A stretch of DNA of 64,000 bases from Steromphala cineraria (GCA_916613615.1 OU744724.1:43502662-43566661); one strand, 5' to 3'. Shown: positions 25,901 through 38,211, counted from the stretch's first letter. Made by a program: numbers and translations. Notes: generated by a model not told the origin, from the letters alone.

Positions 25901-26784
25901 AAATATGTTGATAAGAGGTTATTTTTGAAAATAAAGAACTCCGAAACATATGAGGCTTTGTCTTTGCATACCAACAATACGGTTTTGCTTATTTCAATGT
26001 AGGGTCCTAAAGGTTTTCCACAAAGGACAAGGTCGCAAAATCTTTATTAGTTAATACACCTGTATGGCAACTACATTTTAGGTAAATTATCAAAGAACTT
26101 TATTATCAACAAACAGATATATAAAAAGCAAAATATTTTAAATCGCTTAAAGCCTCATTATATTGTCAGATGTTTCAAAAAATCTTTAGGCAGGGAAAAA
26201 GTTAGACTAACAGTTTGTCTCAGAAGAATTTTTTCAATATTAAAAATATTTTAAACGATTCATGCATTTATAACAAAATAAAGCCCAGGAAATGCTTTGA
26301 CTTCAGAGCTGATCTAAACTTGGTCGTCAATTGATTATTTTTGCTTTGCTGCAGGCCTAGATGACAGACTAGAAAACAGTGGACCTTTAAAAGCAAATTT
26401 ATAGTCATGTAACAGTATCACTTTAAAAGTACAACTTGGATTGTGTCTTAGAAATGGCTTGAATAGGCCAAAGTATGTCTTATCAAGCATGGTTGACATT
26501 TACTAGTATCGAGGTTAAAGTTAAGTTTAGATTGTAGAAAACAAAGTGGTGATGGTGAATGTTTGTGAATATCCCCCTATGACCCAGTTAGGGCTCGATG
26601 ATAGAGGATATCAGTCACGTGACATAGGATCCAATTTACCACCGACTAGAGGACCCACATTTGAGATTCGTGTGTTTGAAAAGTAGATCGTGAGGGCCTC
26701 ATTGATTAAACTCATCATCGACAGAAGATTCTCGATTTGGACAGCTGCCGATTTATCGATTACCTTTCTTATTCGCAACACAGC
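22947..26784. other. Intergenic region between mARC copies
   Basis: I find no gene. The only structure I can support is a two-copy imperfect direct repeat at about 24934-25065 (core AACCGTTGCTGGTT), listed separately. The last few hundred bases should contain the promoter and 5' UTR of mARC copy 2, but no TATA box or other core element stands out. Confidence 0.5.
24934..25065 (+). repeat. Two-copy imperfect direct repeat
   Basis: Two units of about 75-80 bp share AACGGTC-ATG, AACCGTTGCTGGTT and a T/G-rich end. Confidence 0.6.
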
Positions 26785-29700
26785 ATGGGAGTTGAATTGG
26801 ATGTTAGTGAACCCGCGTGTATATTCGGTACACTAGCAGCAGCGGCTGTTGCTAAATTTGCGTTTGGATATTACACGAGATGGCAGAAATTACAACGTTT
26901 CGAGGTCGTGGGGAAAGTTTCAGCGTTAAATGTTTTCCCCGTCAAATCTTGTGCTGGAATGCCAGTGGATGCGGCCTTGTGCAGTCGACTCGGGTTGAGA
27001 GTTCACGGGATTACTGATAGGTGAAGGTCATTTATATTTGTCTTTGGCCGAATTACAGTTAACGTGCTTATTGTTTGCTCAAGTAGTGTCAGATAAATGC
27101 ATTCTGTTTCATGATTAAATATTTAATATATATGTATACTAATGGACATGTATATTGACGCTTGATAACTTACCTTTTTTTATATATCGATATTAACTTC
27201 CTAAGTAAATCATACTTTTCACATAATTATGATTATCTTTTTCATTTCATTATAACATAAAGTAAATTTTAATTGACAAAATAATTTTCATATTAAATCT
27301 GATTTAGGTATTGTCTGTTTTCAAATTGCCGGCAACATAAGCTATATTCAGCATAGAGAGTGTTAAACTTTGATATTTTTTTCAAGAGAAATCTTTGGCA
27401 GGTATATTAAATCAATATCTGACAAATTACATATGCAGCATTGGACAGTAGCTAACTATTGTACGTAGCTACCGATTAGCCCCAGCCCGTATGGATTTCC
27501 CCTTGAAAAAGAAAGTAGAACCTTGGGTTTTACTCACCATCAGAGCAGAACTTACATGAAATCGAAAGTAGACGGTCGGGGTTCTCGTGCTTTAAAAATA
27601 GAAAGAGGTTAACCGCAATAAATCGATTGTTTTATAATTTGATATCTTGAAGTACATGACGCACGAATCTTTTTGTTTGTAAGTTGGGATTCTTTATCAA
27701 TGTTATCATTTTGTCTCAACAACCCCTCTTATTTCACTTTTAAAAACTTTCGCGTAATTACCAAATCGAAACGTCTTTTTAACATAATTATATTTAGTAT
27801 AGGGACATGGGCCCCGCTATCAGAAACCCCTTATGTGTATACAATTGATAAGTAAGTTGATAAGTTAATAACTATACATAAGGGATCTCTGATAGAGAGG
27901 CCCATGTAAAGGGGAGGTTTGAGCAAAGATGGCGCCTTAACGATAAAGATCTGATATTTCCTTGATTGGAAGGTGAAAGGTCATGGACAATGTCCCCTAA
28001 CATTACCCCTATGGTCCGAGCCTCAGATCAGGAAAAACGCAGACAAGGACGAATAATAGTTTCGATCTGATTGAAATGAGATTAAAAAGTGGTCGTTTTC
28101 CTAAATTTACTCCGACTACTTTTCAGACATTGGATGATTGTTAAACCCAATGGAGACTTCCTCTCCCAAAGACAAATTCCAAAGATGGCGCTCATCAAGA
28201 CAAGATATCATGATGGTCACGTGATCCTTGAGGCTCCGGGAATGGCCGCGCTTCAACTTCCGGTAAACCCAAAAGTGAACAAAAGACAAGTGAGGAAGTG
28301 TCGGTAAGATATCTTTATTTGTGAAGCGCGCTTTTGCTTTTTTTGGATGCAACTCTTAATATCAGTGTTTGTGGGGATGCTGGTTTGGCCCAGGAAGGTG
28401 ACGTTGTAGGAGTTATAGAGGATCGAACACTAGATGTAAAATAGGTTTGATGTTTAGATTTAATGAATCTCACAAGTAATCCACCCAAATATACCCATCT
28501 ATAATTATTTATAATTATATAAAATAAATGGTCCCCCAGTCTGGGTAAAATTGTAATTGACTTTATCTTTAATGATAGAAATAAAGGATGAATGAAAAAT
28601 TCAATCAATGCTACGTTTCCGTCTTCTCCGTACTTAAATAACATATGTTAGAAGAATACAAAAATTAGCATACCGTATTTCCTCAGCGTCAGGCTTAACC
28701 TTGAAAGTATGCTTCTAAATAAAAAATAAATATTTTAAATGTGAATAACGGGTCTATTAAATTAAATTTTCTGTCATTAATGCTGGGTGTCTAATAAGCA
28801 TCGTGCCTCCAATAAGCGCCGGAGAGTCAATGGAAGCTGAAAAAAGCGTCCGAGCGCTTATCAGAGAAAATACGGTACTTGAAGCGACCAAATGGCCTCT
28901 ATATTCAGAGTCTGGGAGTGGACGACTGAGGGACTGGACTGTGGTCAATCGGCCTCGGACTGGGTCAGTAAGTTTCTGGGTGACCAGGGTCTCCGCCTGC
29001 TCTTCTCCGCCCCGGGACTGGACAAGAGGGAGGCATGTGAGGAGGAGAAACCATGGGGCAACCCCGCTCTACCTGGGGACCAGGTAGGGACTGAATTCTT
29101 CTTGGGACTCGGGTTCGATCCATGTCAGTACTACTTGGGACTCGATTGCAATCTCCCTTGGAGAATGATTCTCAAGGAAACTAAGGGACTTCTTATTAGT
29201 TGAAATTTGTCACGTGAAATCTAGAACCTTGGTATTAGATGGGGGAATGAGTCTTCTTCCTTGGTACTAGACAGGGGCTCAATTACGTTGTTGACCAACA
29301 AGGATAATAATTCACTTATCAACTCGGATAACAATTCTTAGCAAAGCCATTTGATTCAAATTGAGGATGTCTGCTTTTTTCGGGAGACAGATTGATACAC
29401 TTTTTGTATGCTCGAATCGATTGCTATTGACTATGTGATATTATATTTTGTACGTACATGATGTAATTTGTCATCATGTATATACTTAGCTCGGAGCAAT
29501 TCTGGACACTATAACCTGAATTTAAGTAGCAAGAACTTTGTGGAGTTAAAGGCCCTACAAACTTATGTTGGAATCATACCTGGTAGGCGCTAAAATATCA
29601 ACGTTTGGTTATATCTCCAATGATCTTTAAAATTGTGCTGAAACCTTCTGGGAAAGAACATCAAGAAGTGCAGCAATCTCTATATAAATAGAGAAATTTG

Positions 29701-32513
29701 GAGAAACGTTTGCACATCGCAACAATTGCACTGGTCATGCTCCATGCTTATGTGAAAGTCGAACATTTTAACACGGGCTAGGTCCTTATTTATCAAGTGA
29801 AGAATAATTATAACCATAGTGCCTAGCAATAGTGTAGAATTAGCCGATTTAGAGATTGATTCCATGTGCCTGTTGGAGCTATTTAGAGGGTATTTGGTTT
29901 TTTTTAACAAATACCATCTTTATCTCATCGATTGAGGAAGGAAGTTTATATTTTCAAGAGTAGTTAGATTTCAACCTCATGTACGAAATACATTGAATTT
30001 TCTGCCTCTATAGTGCCTGATAACACGTTCCATTGTTATTGTCACTAGTGACTGATAACACGTTTATTTTCGTTGACAGATCTCGGTATTTCACCGCCAA
30101 TCTTATAATAATTGGATATATTACCCGATCCATTGGATCCAAAATGCAACGAAATGACCCTCTATACACTCGTAGCATTACACAATGAAACCGCCAGACT
30201 TAAAATATGTTTTATTAAACCAAAACCGTATTTCAAATTTTTGGAAAAAATATTTTATGGACTCGACCATTCCACTTTTTCAGAGTGCCTTCAGTGACTT
30301 CTGTGCTTACATGTTGTTGTCCGAGGAATCTCTTGCGTCACTGAACAGCAAACTGAAGAGCTCCGTCACCATGAGGTCATTCAGACCAAACATCGTCGTC
30401 AAGACAAAGCAGGCATTCGATGAAGTATGAGAAATGTTTAGCGAGATAGTGTTGATATGTGAATGAACATGCTGCTTCATTATCCGTGTAGCCCCTACAT
30501 ACCCTGAGAACCATCAAGATAAATCCCTGGCATTTCTAAATGGTTAACATTCAAAAACACCGATATAACCCGGAGGAAGAGTACGATGGTTAAAGATATT
30601 TTGCTTCGCTCTCTCCAAATAACAAAATTCCTTACATAATCAACAATGATAATATGTCAATTGTGTTATATACTTATACTAAATCTGGCATCATATCAAT
30701 ATTGTCATACTGTGTAGGGTTGTACTGAGACTAGATGTAGAATCATAACATGTCAATATTGTTATATATATTGAAACTAGGCTAGCGTCATATACATCAA
30801 AAGATGTCAATATTGTTAAGTTGATTGATAATAGATCTAGCATCATATGTATCTTAAAATGTTATGATGTTATATATTGATAATAGATCTAGCATTATTT
30901 GCATCAAAAGATGTACATTTTGTTATTTAATGTTATTTAAACGATGTAAGGATATTAACAATAAAGTATTGAGCCGGCAGTGTTAATTAACCTTGAAGTT
31001 TTTCTCTAGGACAACTGGCAGGAGGTACGCATAGGTGAGACTGCCCACATGCGTATGCTGGACCCGTGCACCAGGTCAGAATCTCACCCTTCTTCATTCC
31101 TTAGTGTAGTAAATTTTAACTTGGGGTCAATCTTGGGGTAGACATGTATTTGTATCTTGCCACAAAATTTAACTCTTTTCACTTTCAAATTGAAAACTTG
31201 AATCATATATATGGTTTATTAGTTCTGTTAAACTCAAATAAGGTTGACATATTTAGAAGTAAATAATGTTTTAAATCTCGTAACCATAAATAATGCCAGT
31301 GTTTGTAAATTGGTGATTGGACATATGTTGTTTGGTTGTCCAACATGTGAACTAACAAAGTAAAGCGTAAGCGATCAAGTAAAATTTAACCATTTACTTA
31401 CATGATTTTGCAATAATACTACTTCATAGTTTTATTTAACTATCAAACGAACTTATTCATGTAAAAAAAGATTAGTTTTTAATTTTAAAACATGATATTA
31501 ATTTTGATAAAAAAAAAAAGGAAACCAGAAGAGTTAGAGAACTTTTACAACACTCTGTATCAATTTCGTTAAAACGAATCTGAGATGATAAAGAAAATGA
31601 ATTTATGTGACCGTAACAGGTGTACTCTGACGACAGTTGACCCAGATAAGGGAGAGAAGAGGAAAGATAGCGAGCCACTGTCTACACTCAAGAGGTGAGG
31701 TCACTCACATTTACATACGATAATGTTTAGAGATTGATATCATACTAGCGTACGGTATATCAATATTCGATCTGTAATACGCCCTGTCGCCCCTTTAGCC
31801 ACTTATTATCATATGACCCCAATATTCATAAGCGAAACTCGTCACTTTTCTACTTATCTCCCTTCATAAACTAGAAACTAGATTTAGTAATTAATTTCTG
31901 ACAAGTAATTTCTGTGAAGAGAATGAGGTTACTTGTCTGTCATCCAGACCCTAGAGCACAAATATTCAATTGACGACCAACCCAGTCTAGGAAAGTATAG
32001 CAAGTCTAGATCACTCAGCTCTAGGCAATTAAAGCATCTTCTAAGCTTCTTTTTTTGTCATAATACATGAGTTTTTTTAAAAAATAGTGTTAATATCCAA
32101 AAAACATACTTCTGATACTCAATGCTAGTCAATGAGGTTCCGTAAGATAGGTAAAACTACTCGGGTAAAAGAAGCAGGTAGAAACTTTATGACTGTATAA
32201 ACTTTTTTGTTTGGTTGTAAAACTTCGAGACAGTTTTGATTCATTATGAGTTTGTATTGGAAATGTCCCCCTTGGAATTACTGATCAGCAAACAGGAATG
32301 AACATATGATTATTTTTCAGCAAATAATCAAAGTATTATTTATATACTAGGTATACGATATTAGATCTTCTAAAGTTTAATCATTGTCCTTTTCCTTTTA
32401 GCTTTCGCTGTTTCTCGACCTATGGAGCTTCGCCAATATTTGGTGTAAACGGGGCCATAGACAATGAAGGGGACATCAAGATTGGAGATACGGTGTACGC
32501 TTTGAGGAAGTAA
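26785..32513 (+). CDS. MTARC: Mitochondrial amidoxime-reducing component-like, copy 2
   Basis: Second tandem mARC/MOSC gene. The exons are 26785-27020, 28127-28303, 28909-29083, 30284-30424, 31010-31074, 31620-31694 and 32402-32513, all phase-compatible, giving 326 residues. The frame is open a little further upstream, but the first ATG is at 26785 and gives MGVELDV followed by a hydrophobic anchor (IFGTLAAAAVAKFAFGY). The MOSC N-terminal domain shows VFPVKSC, then GLDCGQSASDWVSKFL, SFRPNIVV, DNWQEVRIGE and DPCTRCTLTTVDPDKG. The second Cys of CxxC is the expected Mo ligand by homology. The end is IKIGDTVYALRK. Against copy 1 the only structural change is one extra intron (31075-31619) just before the codon of that Cys. 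The large divergence between copies suggests an old duplication; both look intact. Confidence 0.93.
27805..27907. mobile_element. 103-bp palindromic mini-element in intron
   Basis: ACATGGGCC...CTATCAGA...CCTTATGTGTAT is mirrored by ATACATAAGG...TCTGATAG...GGCCCATGT, giving imperfect arms of about 36 bp around an AT-rich centre, in intron 1 of mARC copy 2. It may be a tiny MITE; no target duplication was identified. Confidence 0.5.
30645..30940 (+). repeat. Degenerate tandem repeat in mARC copy 2 intron 4
   Basis: About four to five units of roughly 60 bp share ATGTCAATATTGTTATAT, GATAATAGATCTAGCAT and CATCAAAAGATGT. Non-coding. Confidence 0.5.
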
Positions 32514-32561
32514 TTGTGTACGATTTGATGACGTAATGGTGTACGCTATAAGGTAGAAATG
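32493..32561 (+). repeat. 23-bp tandem repeat spanning a stop codon
   Basis: Three adjacent 23-base units (32493-32515, 32516-32538, 32539-32561) all begin GTGTACG. The first unit contains the last codons and the TAA of mARC copy 2. Weaker copies seem to continue to about 32780. Confidence 0.7.
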
Positions 32562-32903
32562 AAAAAGCTTTTCAGAAATTATGGTTTACTCATTAAGTGA
32601 ATAATTCTATACGCTTAGGAGAGTAATGATGTAAGCTTTGAAAAAGCATTGATGTTCACTTAAAAGGTTATTCTAACAAAGTCACGGATTTGCTAAAATC
32701 CAAGGCATTTTCGCTTCAGCGAGTGATGATATACGTTTCAACGAAATGTTGGCGTACACATTGAGCACATAAGGTCCATTTTAATAATGGTTATGATAAA
32801 TGCTAAGCTTTTGCAGAGTCCCACTAATTAATTTAAGCGTTATATTATAGTGAGGATTGACTAAGAATGACGCTCTCAACCTCTTTACTACTAAACGTAT
32901 GTT

Positions 32904-33121
32904 AAGAATTTGTATGAATGAGAACAAGTTATATGGATTTACAACTTCTTTATTGCAAGAGTGCGACGTTTCGGTGTAGGTACTAACACCGTTTTCAAGC
33001 AACGGTGTTAGTACCTACACCGAAACGTCGCACTCTTGCAATAAAGAAGTTGTAAATCCATATAACTTGTTCTCATTCATCTTACCAACTTCTAAATGCC
33101 TCTTAGAAAAGAATTTGTATG
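32904..33121 (+). mobile_element. Retroposed-looking insertion with perfect hairpin
   Basis: Two 13-base direct repeats AAGAATTTGTATG (32904-32916 and 33109-33121) flank an insertion that is mostly one perfect inverted repeat. The arms are 32916-32993 and 33001-33078, 78 bases each without a mismatch, around a 7-base loop. After the right arm the plus-orientation copy continues for about 30 bases (33079-33108). Direct repeats of this length with a 5' inverted piece fit target-primed retroposition with internal inversion. The segment ACACCGAAACGTCGC recalls 3' parts of Penelope-like elements, from memory only. Confidence 0.8.
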
Positions 33122-33434
33122 TTAAGAATTCGCAGGGTGCTGAGCTTCATTGTATCATCATCAATACTTTATACCATTAATTGAGAGAACCAAAACGAAT
33201 TTACTGGTAATTTTGATTATCTCACTTAATATAATGGATGTTATACCAGATACAGCATTATACCACGAAAAGCTATACTTATATCAATGACTTTATATCA
33301 CATAAACCTTTACATGTACCATTGGCTTAATGCTACATAGACTAGTTATATAACGTTATAGCATATATTGTTTACATATACCTTTATCATTTATGATAAT
33401 TTGTATCAATCGATAACATAGAGCTTCGATTGCC

Positions 33435-33568
33435 AAAAATCCTTCAGTCAGATTGTCAAAGATCCTTCAGCCAGATTGACAAAAATTCTTCAGTCAGAAT
33501 ACCAAAGATTCTTCAGTAAGAATACCAAAAATCCTTCAGTCAGATTACAAAAGATTCTTCAGTCAGAG
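33435..33568 (+). repeat. 23-bp minisatellite, about 6 units
   Basis: Units of 23 bases with the core CCTTCAGTCAGATT; the fifth is one base shorter and the last is partial. Non-coding. Confidence 0.8.
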
Positions 33569-34170
33569 ACCAGTTATCTTAAAACAAATCGTTTAACTTA
33601 TAATATTCAGGAAAATGTATTACTTTTTTCAATTATTTGTTGGTATGTTGTGCCCTGTGCATGGCTCACAATCAGTACCTCTTTTATGACCCCTTCCTAT
33701 GAATAAAATTGTCAAAACAGTGAAATTGTTATCACTCATACCTGTATCTTCATGAATAAAATATTTGTAAGACATATTCAACGTTCTTGTTTTAACAATG
33801 AGTAATAAAAAGCTATCTTACTAAGCGTTGCATAATCACAACAATTTTTGTCCTGCATTAAGAATTTTATTCATTGACGAAACATACATGAAGTGATTTA
33901 TTAGCTAGTAATGTGCACCCTGCATCATTCATCATGCTATTTGTTCCTTGAACCACAGCAATGAAACAATTGTTGTAAGCAATATTGGAGGCCAAATAAT
34001 GATTTGTTGCCGCCGCTTTTCGACAATGAAAAAAGAGTATTTCTATTTGAAACGATCTAACCCAATTGAGACATGTTTATGAGGGCAATATTTGTTGCTA
34101 AAGCAGTGCCGCTTTAGTTTTAATACATTTACAAATAGGAGCACACAAATCATTGATTATTGAAACCATA
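33569..34170. other. Non-coding stretch
   Basis: AT-rich intergenic sequence without a gene or clear repeat. Confidence 0.4.
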
Positions 34171-35052
34171 TATACACAAAGAACTTAGTTAAGCACCACC
34201 CAATGTTTTCAGAAAAAGGCTTCTGCTAATAAACCATACAAAGTTCCAGGTAACCAATTAGGGTTTTTGGATAGAACGATCATTTAGCAGAGTAGAAACG
34301 AAAACTTCACTCAATTTACGAGTCACTGTTTCTGGATAAATGTTTTTACCCCGCTTGGTATTTTTGAAAATCCAAGATTTCTTATGATTGAAAATGAAAG
34401 TCAATATTGTTTGCTGCAATGTGGTAACCATCTTTCTCTTGACTGAATTGATAATTTTTAGTAAGGACCTCTTAGCAAATGTTAGTCGTTAGAGCAGTAA
34501 GAACCTTCAAAATCACAAAATGATCAAATATCAAATTTGAAAAAAGCTTCACTAAGAAAAAACTAGCCACTGTTTAAGAAAATGGCTTATCGATAGGGAG
34601 AAGAAGTGTTTGACCAACAAGTTCAATTCACAGAATCTCAAATGTAATCACAGATTTGAAAGTTTTAGAAAAGTTCTCAATTATGGTTGAAAAAAGTACT
34701 GAAAATTTAATATCCTGCTATGCTCTTATCGTGCATGGTAAAACATGTTTCTCTAATTGAGTGTCAACTAGGGATCAAAAATGTTATTTTTGATTTAAAA
34801 AATCCAAAGTTTCATGCGTGGCCTCTCACCAATGACAATAGTTTTATTTAGCCAAAATTCAGTGGTCTCGCATTTTTATTCATATTTTCAATTATTTTGT
34901 ATTATAATGATTTTTACGTCAATTAAATAGTCAATAAAACTGCAATTGTTATATCTAGAGTGGTCAATACATCAAATAAATCACAATATTCAAAGAGCTC
35001 CCAACTTCATTTTACAAAATGGCCGGTGCTTAATTAAGTTCTTTGTGTATAC
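34171..35052. mobile_element. ~0.88-kb TIR element
   Basis: TACACAAAGAACTTAGTTAAG at the left end is mirrored by CTTAATTAAGTTCTTTGTGTA at the right end (one mismatch), extending to AGCACC/GGTGCT inside. The interior is AT-rich with no convincing transposase. It is a probable non-autonomous DNA transposon; target duplication not resolved. Confidence 0.6.
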
Positions 35053-35769
35053 ATCGGCTAAAATTAAGGTAAACAACTGTTATCCTTCTGTTATTACGCT
35101 TAACTGTTCATTATACAAGCAAATATCTTGCATTTACAACAAAGTTTGGCGGCGTTCCCATGAACTCATACAATTTAGCAATTTAGAATTGATCAGTGAT
35201 GCGAGAATGCCAATTACAAAATGGTTATACATTTTTCATTTTGAAAATAATACTTCTCCTAAAGTGACATTTACCCTTCTTAACACATATACAAAAATAA
35301 AGCTAACTTGCATCGCATCGTATGTTGAAATAACACACGAATTGGATCGCGTTTAACTTACAGTAATCCCAAAGTAACCATGTTATTATTGGAGAACGAA
35401 TATAATTTCGAAAAATTTCAATAATCATACTTTTAATGTTTTTGGTATTCTCGAAGTACTATATATCTGATACAACTTAATTGAAACGTTGGGCAGTTTA
35501 AGCATTTTGTACTGTTAGGTCAACGTTAGGCCTACGGTCTATGTGTAACAACTAAGACAAACAGTCCCTCAACACTCCCAAAGCATTCACACACACGTAA
35601 CACAAGCACAGTGATATAAGGCAATATTGAAAGACTTTGATAAGCTTTGGTGATTTCCATCCTCGAAAGTACCAGGGCATGTGTTCGACAGTTAAAAGAA
35701 GAAAATTATATATAAACAATCGTTTGAGATTGTTGTGAAGTTCGTCACACATAACCATTTAAATGTTAT

Positions 35770-36770
35770 CAATCACGGCTGAGGTCGCCACACATGACTA
35801 GTTATTACATTATATAGTCACACATTGCCACGGAAGAGGTTGTCAATCAAGACTGTATCTTCTACAATTTCGACTTAAAAGGGTGTCACTCAAGGTTGTT
35901 ATCTTTTGCCATTTCCACTGAAAACTTTGTCATTTGAGTTGTTATTTTAACCAGTTCCACTGTAAACGTTGTCGATCAAGACTGACGTCACACATTTTCT
36001 GAAAAAGATTTCAATCAAGACTGATATCATCTACCGAGTCGGTTGTCAGTGATGACCAATGTCTTCACACTTTGCCACGAAAGAGGATTCAATCGTCACT
36101 TACAGTTACAGCTCCAATATAGGTTGGGGAGTCACGCATTTCCACCAAAGTGTTTGTTAATTTCAAGGTTAATTTCATCACACATTGTCACTTAAGATGT
36201 TGTCAATTGTGACTTGTATATTCATTCATTGTCAAAACTAAATATGGTGTCAGTCGTCACTTAACATCAAAACACATTGTCATCACTGAATATTTTGTCA
36301 ATCGTCACTGAGATCGCCACATATTGCCACCAATGAAGATGTTTTCAATCGCCACTATAATCAATACACATTGCCATCACAGATATTGTCAATCGTCACT
36401 GAAATCATCACACATCGCCATCAAAGATTTCAATCGGCACTAAAATAATCACCCATTGCCATCACTGAAGACGTTTCTAAAACGTCAACGCAATCATCAC
36501 ACATTGCCATCACAGATGTTGTCAATTACCAATTAAATCACCACATTGCAAAACTGCAGATGTTGTCAATCGTCAGTGAAACCATCATACATTGCTATTA
36601 CTGAAGATGTTGTCAATCGTTACTGACACTATCACACGTTGCGATCACTGAAGATGTTGTCAATCTTCATTGAAACCATCATACATTGCCATAACTGAAG
36701 ATGTTGTCAATCTTCACTGAAACCATCATACATTGCCATCACTGAAGATGTTGTCAATCAGCGCTGTGAG
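35770..36770 (+). repeat. 47-bp minisatellite, degenerate array
   Basis: Near the right end (36565-36760) four units of exactly 47 bases can be laid out, each with GTTGTCAATC and CATTGC-ATCACTGAAG. The older part to the left is more diverged. A short piece of the same array reappears at 37735-37870 on the other side of the TMEM86 exon. Confidence 0.8.
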
Positions 36771-37020
36771 CGCATGAACGTCTAACGATTAACAGCAAGT
36801 TTATTATCATGTGGTTAGGCTTTCATTTTTGCAAGCCACTACTTCGAATTATAAACATTGTCATAAGTAAGGATCAAACTTTGTGATTAAGTGTAAAACG
36901 AAGCTCAATACGTTTATAAATCAAGAATATGTGTAAATCTTTCCAAGGGTAACATACCAACATGGATGTCGGAATACCTTCATGTTAACCCTGTCACCAC
37001 CGAGTATAGGAACTGTTCTG

Positions 37021-37696
37021 TCACTGTTTGACTGTGGATAAAGCCAAGCACAGCTGAGCAGCGTAGTATGACGACATTATCATCACTTCCGACAGGGGGA
37101 TGCTCATCCGCCATTTTGTCACTGCAATTAGGAAGTCGGAAAACATGAACAACGCAGAACCGGAAGCGGCGAAGTAAGCCCAGTTTGTGCTGTCGTAATA
37201 ATAACGTTCGAAGGCAACCCAGCTGACAGCAAATATCAAAATAACGTATATAAACACCAACACTTTCATCACGTGGGATATTATTCCTTCGGCTAGGTAC
37301 AAATACAAACAGATACCTATCAACGCAAACAAAACTGTAAACCTTGTCTTTTGGAAGTTGAAGGATTTCAGAAGACCCAGAAGATAAAAGACATGCGCAA
37401 TGGCGAAAAAAATCATCCCCGGGATGAACAAGGTTTCCCGCCAAATGAGACTCATATCCCCGAGACTAGAGAAGCCCAGAGCGTAGACGAACATTCTGGA
37501 GTAGTCGGTCTGCTGTGAGTCTCTGGTCTTGTGGACGAACATAGCTAGAGACCAGATTGGCAGCGCCTTGACGATAGCAGCGTCGACGCTCTCGGTTGGG
37601 TAGGCCATGTAGGGCTCGTAGAGGATGAAGTAGGCGCTGACTCCCAGGTAGAAGGGGATGAGACGGACGTCCACTAGACTCATGATGAACCTCTTG
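37021..37696 (-). CDS. TMEM86: TMEM86/YhhN lysoplasmalogenase-like protein, copy 1
   Basis: TMEM86 proteins are multi-pass membrane enzymes of the YhhN family; characterised vertebrate members hydrolyse the vinyl ether bond of lysoplasmalogens. This exon starts after a clear acceptor (CTTCTACTTGCAG, 37697-37709) and ends at TGA 37021-37023. The first in-frame ATG is at 37681-37683, giving 220 residues and about eight hydrophobic segments. The two family Asp residues are in SSLGDMSLIW and FMFSDFLIAV, and MSSYYAAQLCLALS closes the last segment. The acceptor lies at the same place and phase as in copy 2, so an upstream exon is expected; I could not find a coding one. A possible 5' exon ends at about 38642 with a CAG|GTAACT donor but has no in-frame ATG. 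Confidence 0.87.
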
Positions 37697-37865
37697 CTGC
37701 AAGTAGAAGATAGGAGAGAGGATATAAGCTCAATGGAATCATCAATGAAATCATTACATATAGCCATCAAATATGTTGTAAATCAGCACTGAAATCATCA
37801 CACATTATCATCACTGCGGATGTTGTCAACCGTCACTGAAATCATCACATATTGCCACTGAAAAG

Positions 37866-38070
37866 GTCGCCAATCAACGCTTAGATCGCATGAACGTCAT
37901 CGATTAACAGCATGTATATGAATTTGCCACCATGTGGACAGGCTTTTATTTTTATGAGCTACTAATAAGACATATAAAATAAGTATGTATGCCAATAAGT
38001 ATAAAACGAAGGTCAATGTGGTTAAAACCGAATAATATGAGTAAAATCTGTCAAAGGGTAACAGAACAAA
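37866..38070. repeat. Direct repeat of 36755-36960, flanking TMEM86 copy 1
   Basis: CGCATGAACGTC, CGATTAACAGCA, CATGTGG-(T/A)AGGCTTT, AAAACGAAG and AAGGGTAACA occur in the same order and spacing on both sides of the exon. This indicates an old direct duplication of about 200 bp or more, including some minisatellite units. Confidence 0.65.
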
Positions 38071-38211
38071 ATCTGTCCAGGAGTTTAGTACCCAATACCA
38101 TTTCTAAAAAGAGTTGGAGATCAAACGAGTCGCAAGGATACAGGAGAGTTTAGCAATGTTATACAAAGAGGATACTAAACGATATTTTCGTTTGATACCA
38201 ATTTTATAACA

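Noticed and set aside
26737..26784. Upstream extension of mARC copy 2 from 26737
   Set aside because: The codon there is TTG; the first ATG is 26785 and leads directly to the membrane anchor.
34946..35356. 136-codon open frame
   Set aside because: Begins at TTG, runs out of the TIR element into AT-rich sequence and shows no domain or codon bias.
36565..36760. Regular 47-bp repeats resembling a CRISPR array
   Set aside because: Units are contiguous with no unique spacers and are degenerate; a eukaryotic minisatellite.
37697..37770. N-terminal extension of TMEM86 copy 1 into the 47-bp repeat zone
   Set aside because: The stretch lies before a strong splice acceptor, lacks an ATG and encodes minisatellite sequence; it is intron.
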